Notes: generated from the sequence alone by a model not told the origin. A DNA stretch of 50,686 nt from Deltaproteobacteria bacterium (GCA_030272815.1 JAJSZT010000020.1:1-50686); one strand, 5' to 3'. Shown: positions 37,826 to 45,987, counted from the first letter of the stretch. Numbers and translations are program-made.

Positions 37826-37970
37826 TAGTGCCTGAACGAAAACTGCTAATTTTCCCAATTTCTGCGTCAGGCTTAAATTTTAATCCTCAAAATACTCAAT
37901 GTATTCCTGCGGTTAAAATTTGCGCCTTCCTTGAACTTGAAAAAAATTTCTAGTTTTCGTTCGGGCACTA
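37826..37970. mobile_element. 145-bp palindromic MITE-like repeat
   Basis: TAGTGCCTGAACGAAAACT (37826-37844) and AGTTTTCGTTCGGGCACTA (37952-37970) are terminal inverted repeats with one mismatch in 19. Inside, AAATTTTAA-CC pairs with GGTTAAAATTT. It starts 2 bp after the RNase Z-like stop and cuts the glycosyltransferase gene on its right. A partial end (AGTTTTCGTTC) recurs at 38871-38881. Confidence 0.75.
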
Positions 37971-38272
37971 AATAGACATATATGACAATGTGAAACATAT
38001 TCTTCAGAAAAATAATATAAAGACCTTCCGTCTTCTGCAAAATCGTAGATTTGTAAAAAAAGCTTTATTCCCTTTTTTTGAAGAAGTTTTAGGATTTTTA
38101 AAAAATTAGGGGTATGCAAGGAATAAGCAGGAAAGGATATATCAGGAGGTTCTCCTGATAGCACAAGAACTTCACATTTGTCTCTGACAGCTTCTACCTG
38201 TTGTTTTAAAACAGTTATAACTCCGCCAGTCTTCAGGTGATATATGTAAATATTTTCACAATTATTATGCAT
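37913..38272 (-). pseudogene. Glycosyltransferase N-terminal fragment, truncated by a repeat
   Basis: From ATG 38272 the frame encodes HLKTGGVITVLKQQVEAVRD and CEVLVLSGEPPDISFPAYSL, the start of a GT-B-type glycosyltransferase. From about 37970 the codons come from the MITE-like repeat (ARTKTRNFFQVQGRRKF) and the frame ends at 37913. Only about 100 of some 350-400 expected residues remain. Its first 28 codons are part of the duplicated segment and appear again near 46070. Confidence 0.7.
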
Positions 38273-38412
38273 TATAATTCACAATATTAATTATATTTAA
38301 GATTATTTTGTTGATTTTAATTCCCATATTAATTATTAAAGATAGCTTTAATGGGCTGTAGATAGGCGTTTAAACTATTCATATAGTTCTTGTAGTTATT
38401 GCAACAAAATCT

Positions 38413-38428
38413 GGGCATATTCTTTGCA
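38413..38428 (+). promoter_or_regulatory. Sigma54-type -24/-12 promoter, copy 1
   Basis: GGGCATATTCTTTGCA has GG at 38414-38415 and GC at 38426-38427 with exactly 10 bp between, and TTGCA at the -12 box. It differs from TGGCACR-N4-TTGCW at only two positions. The same site is kept in copy 2 (46202-46217) with a single change in the variable part. Transcription would start near 38438. Confidence 0.6.
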
Positions 38429-38611
38429 TGTAGTTAATTTATCAAAGAGCCGGTCCGACAAATAGGTTGAAGTCCGTTTCGATCAGATTATATGAATCAG
38501 CAACTGGATCTGTTTTAAATTCAATTCAATGGAAAATACATATAATGTTAATGCGGTTATTGTAAAACAATGTTGTCGGACCGCCTCTATCTTTTTAGCA
38601 ATGTATTAAAA

Positions 38612-38770
38612 CCTAAATTGAGCGATTTCTTACTCGACCTGCACCAATCTCTTGCGCATCAAGGGCTTGCGAAAAGCCTCGACATATCCATTGGTATGCC
38701 TACGTTTTTCGCAAACCTTGCTGCATCAAGACCTTGGCACATTTCTTCGCAAAAAATCGCTCAACTTAGG
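38612..38770. repeat. Inner MITE-like palindrome, copy 1
   Basis: CCTAAATTGAGCGATTT (38612-38628) and AAATCGCTCAACTTAGG (38754-38770) are terminal inverted repeats with one mismatch in 17. They are flanked by TAAAA on both sides, a possible 5-bp target duplication. The inside folds into a long hairpin. This is the competing explanation for the second half of the candidate RNA. Confidence 0.55.
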
Positions 38771-38782
38771 TAAAAACAAAAA

Positions 38783-38813
38783 GGCTTGTGGAATATTCCA
38801 CAAGCCTTTTTTT
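38783..38813 (+). terminator. Intrinsic terminator, copy 1
   Basis: GGCTTGTGGAAT and ATTCCACAAGCC form a perfect 12-bp stem, preceded by an A-run and followed by seven T. The A-run makes it usable in both directions. In copy 2 (46569-46599) one base pair of the stem is lost. Confidence 0.85.
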
Positions 38814-38863
38814 ATGCAAAAAAATATTTTGTAATTCACAATTCAAGCTTTTGACACCAAGTT

Positions 38864-39603
38864 GACACTAAGTTTTCGTTCAAACTTTTTTCACCGGAAA
38901 TAGCTGCTTTCCCTTAACCTTACTGAGAGGATAGATAGGAATAAAGCCGGAGGGGAAATGAAAGATATTCTGAGTCTCAAACGAGGCTCTAAGCGTTATT
39001 TTGCCATTCCCTGAAATTAGGCGGTGGATTTTGGTTCTTAAACTGGTTTGACAATAACCGTTTCGGTTGTTATATATTTACATACCCAAATAAGACGGTG
39101 AAACGCTGCACTACTCTACTGGCTACCGCTTAATCGGGCCATGATGCTAAAGTTTAATAACCATACTATGTTGCGCCGGAAAAGGATTCTTGTCGGCCGG
39201 TGGAAAGGAGCCATATTGAAGAAAAGATCAATGTTACGAAGAGTTATTTATTCATTTCATTAGCGCCTTCCCCTGTCATTGAGTAGGATCTTTTTAAGTT
39301 CCCGCATTGTGAAACGCATTGTATGAGGACGTCGGGTGTTTACACAGTATAAGGACGGCACCAATTCGTTTCTAAGCAGCATCCAGAGAATTCGGTAAGC
39401 GTCCATCAAGGAATTTTCTCCAAAGCATGTCTTAGTTTTCAAGCGGTTATATTCCTCTCCGCTCGATTAGAGACTTAAATTCCGGGTTATAGCCCTCGAA
39501 TTTCTGCCTGTGGATTTTTCAATACAATTTTTTCGAGTATAAGCTTGAGTTTCGGGAAGCAAACTACAATTATACAAAACTATCAATAGGAGGTAAATAA
39601 TCT
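38864..39603. other. Gap upstream of ino1, mostly unassigned
   Basis: About 740 bp without a recognisable gene. It holds a strong sigma70-type promoter (39048-39076, separate entry). A minus-strand frame at 39260-39442 reads KTCFGENSLMDAYRILWMLL, which looks like a fragment of a real protein but which I cannot place. AATAGGAGG precedes the ino1 start. The right end of the mobile-repeat family (TGACAC, TTTTCGTTC) lies at 38864-38882. Confidence 0.45.
39048..39076 (+). promoter_or_regulatory. Sigma70-type promoter with palindrome in its spacer
   Basis: TTGACA (39048-39053) and TATATA (39071-39076) are 17 bp apart. The spacer contains the inverted repeat AACCG-TTT-CGGTT, a possible operator. 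The next clear gene, ino1, starts 528 bp downstream, so the target is uncertain. Confidence 0.5.
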
Positions 39604-40734
39604 ATGGTTAAAATCAAGATCGCGATTGTAGGAATTGGAAATTGTGTCAGTTCACTTATTCAAGGGATTCACTATTACCGGGATAAAAGCCCGGAAGAAG
39701 TCACCGGCCTGATGCACTTTGAAATGAATGGCTATAAGCCGGGAGACATAGATGTTGTCGCAGCCTTTGATATTGACAGGCGCAAGGTCGGCCAGGATGT
39801 GCATGAAGCTATTTTTGCCAAACCCAACTGCACGACGGTTTTTTATTCTGATCTTCCCCAATCCGGTGTATCGGTTCGGATGGGTAAAATTCTGGACGGG
39901 GTTGCGAGCCATATGCAGGATTATCCTGAAAATAATTCTTTCGTTCTGTCCAAGGAGCCAGAACTTACCGAAAAGGAAATCGTCAAGGTGCTCAAGGATT
40001 CCGGCACCCAAATCCTGTTGAACTATCTTCCGGTCGGCTCTGAAGAAGCTACCAGGTTTTATGCCAATTGCGCGCTGGAAGCAGAAGTCGCTTTTATCAA
40101 TAACATTCCGGTGTTTATTGCCAGTAATCCAGCATGGGCCAAACGCTTTGAGGATAAAAACATTCCTGTCATCGGTGACGACATCAAATCGCAAATGGGC
40201 GCTACCATCACCCACCGCATACTGACCGACCTGTTTAAAAAGCGCGGCGTTAAGTTGGAGCGCACTTACCAGCTCAATACCGGGGGCAACACCGATTTTC
40301 TCAATATGTTAGAAAAAAAGCGCCTGGCTACAAAGAAAGAATCCAAGACCGAGGCTGTTCAGGCCGTGGCTGCCAGGCGTCTGGACGATGAAAACATCCA
40401 TATCGGTCCTAGCGATTACGTGCCGTGGCAGAAGGACAACAAGGTCTGTTTCATCCGCATGGAGGGCAAGCTGTTCGGTGACGTGCCCATGAACCTCGAA
40501 ATGCGCCTTTCTGTGGAGGATTCACCCAATTCTGCCGGTGTTGCAATTGACGCAATCCGCTGTGCAAAACTCGCTTTGGACCGTGGCCAGGGCGGCGTAC
40601 TTCAAGGGCCGTCAGCCTATTTCTGCAAGCATCCCGCACGACAGTTCACAGACGATGAGGCGTTTACCATGGTCGAAGACTTCATCAAAGAAGATGGCGT
40701 TTTAAGACTTAAAACGCTGAAACTGGCAAGTTAA
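39604..40734 (+). CDS. ino1: Inositol-3-phosphate synthase
   Basis: The 376-residue protein is a myo-inositol-1-phosphate synthase of the short prokaryotic type. It has an N-terminal NAD site (IAIVGIGNCVSSLIQGIHYY), VAAFDIDRRKVG, NYLPVGSEEA and the catalytic-domain motifs GDDIKSQMGATITHR and LNTGGNTDFLNM. It turns glucose 6-phosphate into inositol phosphate. ATG 39604 follows AGGAGG. The next gene activates inositol phosphate with CTP, so the pair makes an inositol-phosphate lipid or solute. Confidence 0.93.
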   Translation: MVKIKIAIVGIGNCVSSLIQGIHYYRDKSPEEVTGLMHFEMNGYKPGDIDVVAAFDIDRRKVGQDVHEAIFAKPNCTTVFYSDLPQSGVSVRMGKILDGVASHMQDYPENNSFVLSKEPELTEKEIVKVLKDSGTQILLNYLPVGSEEATRFYANCALEAEVAFINNIPVFIASNPAWAKRFEDKNIPVIGDDIKSQMGATITHRILTDLFKKRGVKLERTYQLNTGGNTDFLNMLEKKRLATKKESKTEAVQAVAARRLDDENIHIGPSDYVPWQKDNKVCFIRMEGKLFGDVPMNLEMRLSVEDSPNSAGVAIDAIRCAKLALDRGQGGVLQGPSAYFCKHPARQFTDDEAFTMVEDFIKEDGVLRLKTLKLAS

Positions 40735-40762
40735 GCTTTGTTTTTGCCCGAGAACGGAGTCA

Positions 40763-42091
40763 ATGAGCATGAAATGCCTGATCATAGCCGCCGGCAAGGG
40801 GAGTCGGCTTAAGCAGCAAGGTGACAGCAAGCCCCTTATTCCAATTCTGGGGCTGCCCCTGATCGAAAGGGTTATCCACACCGCCATGGGGGCTGGAGCA
40901 GACGATTTTTTGGTTGTTACCGGATACCGAGAGGAACTTGTCCGCTCTTTCCTGCTTAGCCTGACCGATCGCCTGGAGTGCAGCATAACCCCCATTTTTA
41001 ACGAAGATTGGGGAAAAGAAAACGGCCTTTCGGTGTTAAAGGCCAGGGAATACCTGCAAGAACCATTTTTACTGCTCATGGCTGACCATCTCTTTGATCC
41101 GTCCATAGCCCGTGAGTTAATGGCGCTTGCCTTATTCGACGATGAAATCGCCCTCGGCGTGGATGGCGATACCAGTAATTCCTCTATCGATATGGAGGAT
41201 GTTACCCGGGTAAAAACCAAAAATGGCAAGATACTCGACATCGGTAAGGGCTTGACCAATTTTAATGCTTTTGACACAGGTATTTTTTTATGTACGCCCG
41301 CTATTTTCGATGCTTTGGAGCACAGCGCAAAGCAAAACGGCGATACTACACTATCCGGAGCGGTGAAGATTTTAGCTGCCGAGGGCAAGGCCAGAGCGTT
41401 CGAAATAAGCGGACGCTTCTGGATTGACGTGGATGATCCGGCGGCTTTCAGTCGTGCGGAAACCATCATTTTGGCCAATTTAAAGGACAAGCCCAACGAT
41501 GGCCCGGTATCGCGTTATTTAAACCGCCCCTTATCTGTGAGGATTTCTCGCCGACTAGTAAACCATCAAATCACCCCTAATCAAATATCCCTGTTTTCAT
41601 TCCTGTGTTCGGTTCTGGCTGCAGGCCTGTTTGCTCTTGAAGGTTATTTTGCACTTTTGCTGGGCGGTCTTGTGGCACAGTTTGCCTCGATCTTAGACGG
41701 ATGCGACGGCGAAGTGGCCAGACTCAAATATCAATCTAGCGCTTACGGCGGATGGTTCGATGCAGTGCTTGACCGTTATGCCGATGCTTTTCTGCTTTTC
41801 GGTCTCACATGGCACGCTTATGCAGCTAAAATGGATAGTTTCATTCTGTTGATCGGATTTATGGCGATTATCGGTTCTTTTATGTTGAGCTATACTGCCG
41901 ACAAGTACGACAGCCTCATGCGCGACCTCATCTCTCACGGTAAGAGATTGCGCATGGGCCGCGATATCCGTGTCTTTCTGATATTCCTTGGCGCCGTATT
42001 CAACCAGGCTTATTTGACACTGGTTGTGATTGCCGTGGTGATGAACATTGCGACCATACGCCGCCTCATTATCTGTCGAAATCATGGATAG
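40763..42091 (+). CDS. Inositol-phosphate cytidylyltransferase / CDP-alcohol phosphotransferase fusion
   Basis: Of 442 residues, the first 230 form a nucleotidyltransferase (CLIIAAGKGSRLKQQGDSKP, LLLMADHLFDP). The rest is an integral membrane CDP-alcohol phosphatidyltransferase with the DGxxARx8Gx3Dx3D signature seen in CDGEVARLKYQSSAYGGWFD. Fused enzymes of this layout make CDP-inositol and join it to inositol phosphate or a lipid acceptor (IPCT/DIPPS type). It lies 28 bp after ino1, which supports this substrate. The acceptor cannot be decided from sequence. Confidence 0.85.
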   Translation: MSMKCLIIAAGKGSRLKQQGDSKPLIPILGLPLIERVIHTAMGAGADDFLVVTGYREELVRSFLLSLTDRLECSITPIFNEDWGKENGLSVLKAREYLQEPFLLLMADHLFDPSIARELMALALFDDEIALGVDGDTSNSSIDMEDVTRVKTKNGKILDIGKGLTNFNAFDTGIFLCTPAIFDALEHSAKQNGDTTLSGAVKILAAEGKARAFEISGRFWIDVDDPAAFSRAETIILANLKDKPNDGPVSRYLNRPLSVRISRRLVNHQITPNQISLFSFLCSVLAAGLFALEGYFALLLGGLVAQFASILDGCDGEVARLKYQSSAYGGWFDAVLDRYADAFLLFGLTWHAYAAKMDSFILLIGFMAIIGSFMLSYTADKYDSLMRDLISHGKRLRMGRDIRVFLIFLGAVFNQAYLTLVVIAVVMNIATIRRLIICRNHG

Positions 42092-42671
42092 TATCGACTG
42101 CGCCAAACAAAATATCAGAAAGATTATTTCAGACTCCAGGGTGCCGGAAGATCCGATTCATGCGGAAAATACTCTTGAGTGGTTGTTAAAGCTTGATCCC
42201 GAAGCTGATCAGGCGTTGCAGATCGCGGCGCTTGCCCATGATATCGATCGAGCTGTTGAGGCGCAAAAAGTGCGTCGCGCAGATTTTAGTGATTATAATG
42301 CATTCAAGGCTGCCCATGCTCGTAACGGAGCCGGGATTTTGAGGGCAATTCTTAACAGGTGTGGCGTAGCCAGGTCTATTGCGGATGAGGCCTGCCGCCT
42401 GGTAACACTTCATGAGGTTGGTGGTGATCCCCGTTCCGATCTGCTCAAGAATGCAGACAGTATATCCTATTTTGAAGTGAATATGCCATTGTACTACCAG
42501 CGCGAGGGCCGGGAGGAGACCATACGTCGCTGCAACTGGGGCTATCGGCGTCTGTCGGCACGGATGAAAGAGGTCGTTAAAACCATAACGCATGAAGATG
42601 AATCAATAACACGTCTGCTCAAGAAGGTGATTTGTGAACAAAACCAACACAATTATGATGCCTCAGGATGA
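42084..42671 (+). CDS. DUF4202/HD-like protein
   Basis: The 195-residue protein has an HD-type metal pattern (HAENTLEWLLKLDPEADQAL, then AALAHDIDRA, AAHARNGAG and ADSISYFEVN), as in DUF4202 proteins, probably hydrolases. Its ATG 42084 overlaps the stop of the previous gene by 8 bp, so it belongs to the inositol operon. The direct role is unknown. Confidence 0.75.
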   Translation: MDSIDCAKQNIRKIISDSRVPEDPIHAENTLEWLLKLDPEADQALQIAALAHDIDRAVEAQKVRRADFSDYNAFKAAHARNGAGILRAILNRCGVARSIADEACRLVTLHEVGGDPRSDLLKNADSISYFEVNMPLYYQREGREETIRRCNWGYRRLSARMKEVVKTITHEDESITRLLKKVICEQNQHNYDASG

Positions 42672-42849
42672 TAGTTCAAAGGCAGCACCAGTATCCTCTC
42701 TCCTGAAGCCGCTACAAAATGATCCAAATATAACTCTTTATCGCAAGAAGTGCCATGAATTCACAACCTTCATCTTGAATCGGTGGCGGCGTGCATTGCT
42801 ATGTATTCGAACCGCATCTGATTCTGCCCCGATTTGCCTGCCAATATAG
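42634..42849 (+). pseudogene. N-terminal fragment of an unrecognised operon gene
   Basis: A GTG frame at 42634 (VNKTNTIMMPQDDSSKAAPV, then SLLKPLQNDPNITLYRKK) overlaps the end of the DUF4202 gene as translationally coupled genes do. From about 42770 onward it reads antisense through the 3' end of the GH130 gene. The likely reading is that the fourth gene of the inositol operon was cut off here. No family is recognisable in 45 residues. Confidence 0.35.
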
Positions 42850-43974
42850 TGTGTTATGTCCATTTTCGGCAGCGATAATCGAGCTGTTTATAAATTTACA
42901 ATGTCCTAATAAATAGTTTATGAGTTTATCAAGTTTGCAACTCAAGAGAATAATATACTTGTCAGCAGCTCCAGCATAGATAAGTATTCTATTTTGCAGC
43001 ACTATGGCACTCACGGGAAAGACAACAGCAGGCACATCCACTGGATATTCCTCATTGCCGTATAATTCGTAAGGGGCAGAAGGAATGTAGATGGGGTTTT
43101 TGGTTCTGCAAATAACATTTCGGGGGTCTTCCAAATCCAAAAGAGCGGCAGAGATGGAATACCCCCTTTCGATTTTTTTAGAGAGTCCATAGGCTTTGCA
43201 AATGTTAATATCTATCTCGCCGACAGCATGATAGATGAGAAGCCAACCTCTGTCCGTTTTAATAAGTTGCGGTCCGGGGCCAATTTTTTCTTTCTCATGC
43301 GGGTAAAGACCTGCTTTGAGAAGCAAGTTTTCGTTTCGCATATTGTAAATTTCTTCCCATTTATCTTTATGTGCCGCAGGGTTTAACAATTGATTCATGC
43401 CGGCTTTAAGCAAGCCTATATGTATATCAGGATGGAACCTGAGCAAGGTATATAGATTTCCATTCACCGTAGTTGGAAAGGGCACGGCATTTCTGGAGTC
43501 AAAGGACTCAACCATTCCACAATAAGTTGTTTTTACAAAATCTTCGGTGGAATAAACGGCGATTCTATCGGCATTCGAACCTTTGAATGGGGGTTTTATC
43601 TTGCCGCAGCCAATCAAGACATAGCTGTTTTCATATTTTATGATTCTTATATCCTCTATACCGTAGGCGAAGTCCTGATGGTCAGTGCCGTCGCCGCGAA
43701 TGGCCAGATTCTGAAACCGGGAGAAATTTATACCGTCACTGCTTGTCAAAGGCCATACTTCAGAGATATAGTTCTCAAGGCAGTCCCTTTCCATGCCCAG
43801 TTTTTCATCAAAGAATTTGCCTTTTTTGTAATTTTTGTGGCATCTTGGTAAAAGGATGACCTGGTCTTCAAAATATTCTGCTCCGCCGTTGAACACAGCG
43901 CCAGTCTTGAGTTCTCCATTATCATACCAAGTGAGACATAGGGACGGAATACGGAATACGGGAATACGGGACAT
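42799..43974 (-). CDS. GH130-like beta-mannoside phosphorylase, probably N-terminally truncated
   Basis: The 391-residue frame shows the five-bladed propeller features of GH130: GIEDIRIIKYENSYVLIG (with the catalytic Asp region), VPFPTTVNG, KIGPGPQLIKTDRGWLLIYH, SAALLDLEDP and PAVVFPVSAIVLQNRILIYA. Such enzymes phosphorolyse beta-mannosides. The first 20 residues (SRIPVFRIPSLCLTWYDNG) come from a CGGAATACGG repeat and not from a normal GH130 start. The C-terminal 40 residues look unrelated as well. It may be inactive. Confidence 0.75.
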   Translation of the reverse strand: MSRIPVFRIPSLCLTWYDNGELKTGAVFNGGAEYFEDQVILLPRCHKNYKKGKFFDEKLGMERDCLENYISEVWPLTSSDGINFSRFQNLAIRGDGTDHQDFAYGIEDIRIIKYENSYVLIGCGKIKPPFKGSNADRIAVYSTEDFVKTTYCGMVESFDSRNAVPFPTTVNGNLYTLLRFHPDIHIGLLKAGMNQLLNPAAHKDKWEEIYNMRNENLLLKAGLYPHEKEKIGPGPQLIKTDRGWLLIYHAVGEIDINICKAYGLSKKIERGYSISAALLDLEDPRNVICRTKNPIYIPSAPYELYGNEEYPVDVPAVVFPVSAIVLQNRILIYAGAADKYIILLSCKLDKLINYLLGHCKFINSSIIAAENGHNTLYWQANRGRIRCGSNT

Positions 43975-44028
43975 CCATAAATAAGTAAATAACTTGACAT
44001 TAAGTTATATTATTGATAGTAGAGTTAC

Positions 44029-44796
44029 ATGCCTAGATCAGCCCGCCTGGACGCACCCGGTGTTTTACATCATATCATCATCCGGGGAATTGAGCGTCGC
44101 AACATATTCAGAGACAATAAAGACAGAGATAATTTTATTGATCGATTATCAGATCTTTTGCCTGCAACACAAACCGCCTGTTATGCCTGGGCCTTTATCC
44201 CAAACCACGCACATTTTTTATTCCGAAGCAGTGGTGAAATATCAACTCTGATGAGAAGATTGCTTACAGGGTATGCAATCTATTTTAACAAAAGGTATAG
44301 ACGCCATGGACAGCTTTTTCAAAACAGATACAAATCAATTATCTGTCAGGAAGATATGTATTTCAGGGAACTGATCCGCTATATTCATCTAAATCCTTTG
44401 CGTGCAAAAATAGTGTCAGACATAAAGGAGCTGAACAAATATCCGTATAGCGGACACAGTGTTTTGATGGGCAGGAAAAAACATGAATGGCAAGATACAG
44501 AATATGTTCTTTCATATTTTGGCAAAAAGGTTTCAGAATCAAAAAAGGCTTATCTTTCATATGTGAAAAAAGGGATTGACCAGGGAAGAAGACCGGAACT
44601 TACAGGAGGTGGTTTGGTACGCAGTCTTGGTGGATGGTCTATGATAAAGAAACTGCGGCTAAAGGGTCAGGATCGTATTAAAGGAGATGAACGTATATTA
44701 GGTGACGGCGAATTTGTTACAGCATTATTATCAGATGCAAAAGAAAAACTTGAACGCAGTTATAAATTAAACGGGGTATCCGCTTCGCTCTTGTAG
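44029..44796 (+). pseudogene. RAYT transposase, 3' end cut by IS1595
   Basis: The protein begins MPRSARLDAPGVLHHIIIRG, has the HUH motif in AFIPNHAHFLFRSSGE and the conserved ELIRYIHLNPLRAKIV segment, so it is a Y1 REP-associated transposase. The coding match stops at about residue 248, where IS1595 begins (44773); the last seven codons (GVSASLL) are IS sequence. The C-terminal DNA-binding helices are missing. GGGACATCC lies 53 bp upstream of the start (43968-43976). Confidence 0.85.
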
Positions 44797-45781
44797 ACGC
44801 TATATGTTGTGTTTCTACGAACCCGGTCGGCCGCCCCGAATCTCTTGTCCAGTTACCGGATCAACAGTCACGGCCTGCTCAATCAGACGATAGAACAACT
44901 TCCCACGTGAGCGAGATGTTCTTCGGTTGAAGCGGAATGTAAATTCATCGAGGTAATAGTCAAGATGCGATGGACGAATCGCCCCCTGGTGTGTTCCACG
45001 AAGCCAGCTCTTCAACAGTGCGGCCACTCGATGCGCCAACGGCAACAAGCTATCCCCGATGTGGGCCTCCTCCTTGACGACATTGTGCTCATAGTTTTCG
45101 GAAGCCAATTCTACATAGCCACTCCAAGCATCGGTGCGCACAACACTACCCGGTTGCACACTCTCTTCAACAGCCAGTGTAAGACTTGCTGCCGAGGCGT
45201 CGGCCACGCGACGAAGACGAATGCGACCAAGGCAGTTGCCCTTGTCTTCAACAGCAATCAAAACCAGCGCTTTACCGGCTGCGCCACGGCCGCGTTTACC
45301 TGGCTTCTTGCCGCCAATATATGTTTCGTCCACTTCCACGGTCCCCGACAAACGATCACGCCCGGGACGCACCATCGCCGTTCGCAGCTTGTGCAGCCAT
45401 ATCCAAACTGTTTCATATCTTTTCATTCCCAACACTCGTTGCAGCCCGCGAGCACTGACTCCGTTTTTCTGGCTGATGACGTGCCAGATCGCGTTGAACC
45501 ACAATTGCAGTGGCTTCCTGCTATTCTGGAAGATAGTGCCCGCAGTGACGGAAACCTGATAATCGCACCGACAACACCAGTGAAGCCCGCGTTTCATAAC
45601 CCAGGCATGGTCATTACCACAGCGAGGGCAACGGAACCCATCCGGCCAACGTATCTGCTCCAAATACTCGATGCAGGCTTCTTCTGTAGCAAAGCGCTTC
45701 TGGAACTCAAGAACTGTCTTGGGGTAATCCTCCATACCCACATTCTATATATTGTGGTTACAAGAGTCAAGCGGATACCCC
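44773..45781 (-). mobile_element. IS1595-family insertion sequence
   Basis: The 1009-bp element has ends that begin GGGGTATCCGCTT and share CTCTTGTA, with two mismatches in the first 23 bp. One transposase gene fills it. The flanking 8-mers AATTAAAC and GGTAAAGG are not a target duplication, so the present flanks were probably joined by recombination after insertion. Confidence 0.88.
44815..45741 (-). CDS. IS1595 family transposase
   Basis: The 308-residue protein has the N-terminal zinc ribbon (FRCPRCGNDHAW, HWCCRCDYQVS) and the DDE/N region with GTVEVDETYIGGKKPGKRGR, VRTDAWSGY and SHLDYYLDEFTFRFNRR. This is the ISXO2-like domain of IS1595. It looks full-length and without frameshift. ATG 45735 (residue 3) is an equally good start. 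Confidence 0.92.
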   Translation of the reverse strand: MGMEDYPKTVLEFQKRFATEEACIEYLEQIRWPDGFRCPRCGNDHAWVMKRGLHWCCRCDYQVSVTAGTIFQNSRKPLQLWFNAIWHVISQKNGVSARGLQRVLGMKRYETVWIWLHKLRTAMVRPGRDRLSGTVEVDETYIGGKKPGKRGRGAAGKALVLIAVEDKGNCLGRIRLRRVADASAASLTLAVEESVQPGSVVRTDAWSGYVELASENYEHNVVKEEAHIGDSLLPLAHRVAALLKSWLRGTHQGAIRPSHLDYYLDEFTFRFNRRTSRSRGKLFYRLIEQAVTVDPVTGQEIRGGRPGS

Positions 45782-45859
45782 GGTAAAGGAGATGTTCGAC
45801 TTGCGGCCGATGTTTTCAATGAGCTGAAAACGAAAATGAAAGATGATTCCACCTCATGA
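45782..45859 (+). pseudogene. C-terminal fragment of a type II antitoxin
   Basis: Directly after the IS end the frame reads GKGDVRLAADVFNELKTKMK and ends DDSTS. Its TGA overlaps the next ATG (ATGA), the usual layout of antitoxin-toxin pairs. The N-terminal part is missing because of the IS. Confidence 0.5.
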
Positions 45860-45987
45860 GTTTTACAACCCATATAATAGGAGATGCCAAAAAAGATCTA
45901 TTTGAAATCTATGAATATATCTGTAGATCAGGCTTTAGGAACAATGCCCAAAAATTATTTTTACGGCTGGAACAGACGTGTATGGGG
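45856..45987 (+). pseudogene. N-terminal fragment of a RelE/ParE-like toxin
   Basis: MSFTTHIIGDAKKDLFEIYE with CRSGFRNNAQKLFLRLEQT is the start of the ParE/RelE fold (a first strand, then helices with DL-x-IxxYI). At 45987 copy 2 of the duplicated segment begins and the frame ends 10 codons later in foreign sequence. About 44 of some 95 residues remain, so it should be inactive. Confidence 0.65.

Larger units (their letters stand above)
38438..38813 (+). ncRNA. Candidate structured RNA of about 375 nt, copy 1
   Basis: Between the sigma54-like promoter and an intrinsic terminator there is no convincing protein. CGGTCCGACAA (38451-38461) pairs perfectly with TTGTCGGACCG (38573-38583) and encloses a region with further small hairpins (CAGAT/ATCTG). 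TTGAGCGATTT (38618-38628) pairs with AAATCGCTCAA (38754-38764). Inside it TTGCGAAAA (38667-38675) pairs with TTTTCGCAA (38705-38713). The second part could instead be a MITE. Both copies keep all pairings. Confidence 0.45.
38190..38863. repeat. Long duplicated segment, copy 1
   Basis: These 674 bp match 45987-46648 in the same orientation, with scattered substitutions and a few short indels (about 9 bp near 38392 and 3 bp near 38435). The copy boundaries are GCTTCTACCTG on the left and TGACACCAAGTT on the right. Copy 1 is continuous with the glycosyltransferase fragment on its left, so it is probably the source. The content is split into separate entries below. Confidence 0.9.

Noticed and set aside
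38451-38583. A retron msr-msd region bounded by a1/a2 repeats
   Set aside because: The flanking inverted repeat has the right look, but no reverse transcriptase is encoded anywhere in the window.
38570-38834. Small protein genes (frames at 38570-38773 and 38652-38834, also 46356-46620)
   Set aside because: They have no ribosome site, translate through the palindromes of the duplicated segment, and differ between the copies in ways that suit structure and not protein.
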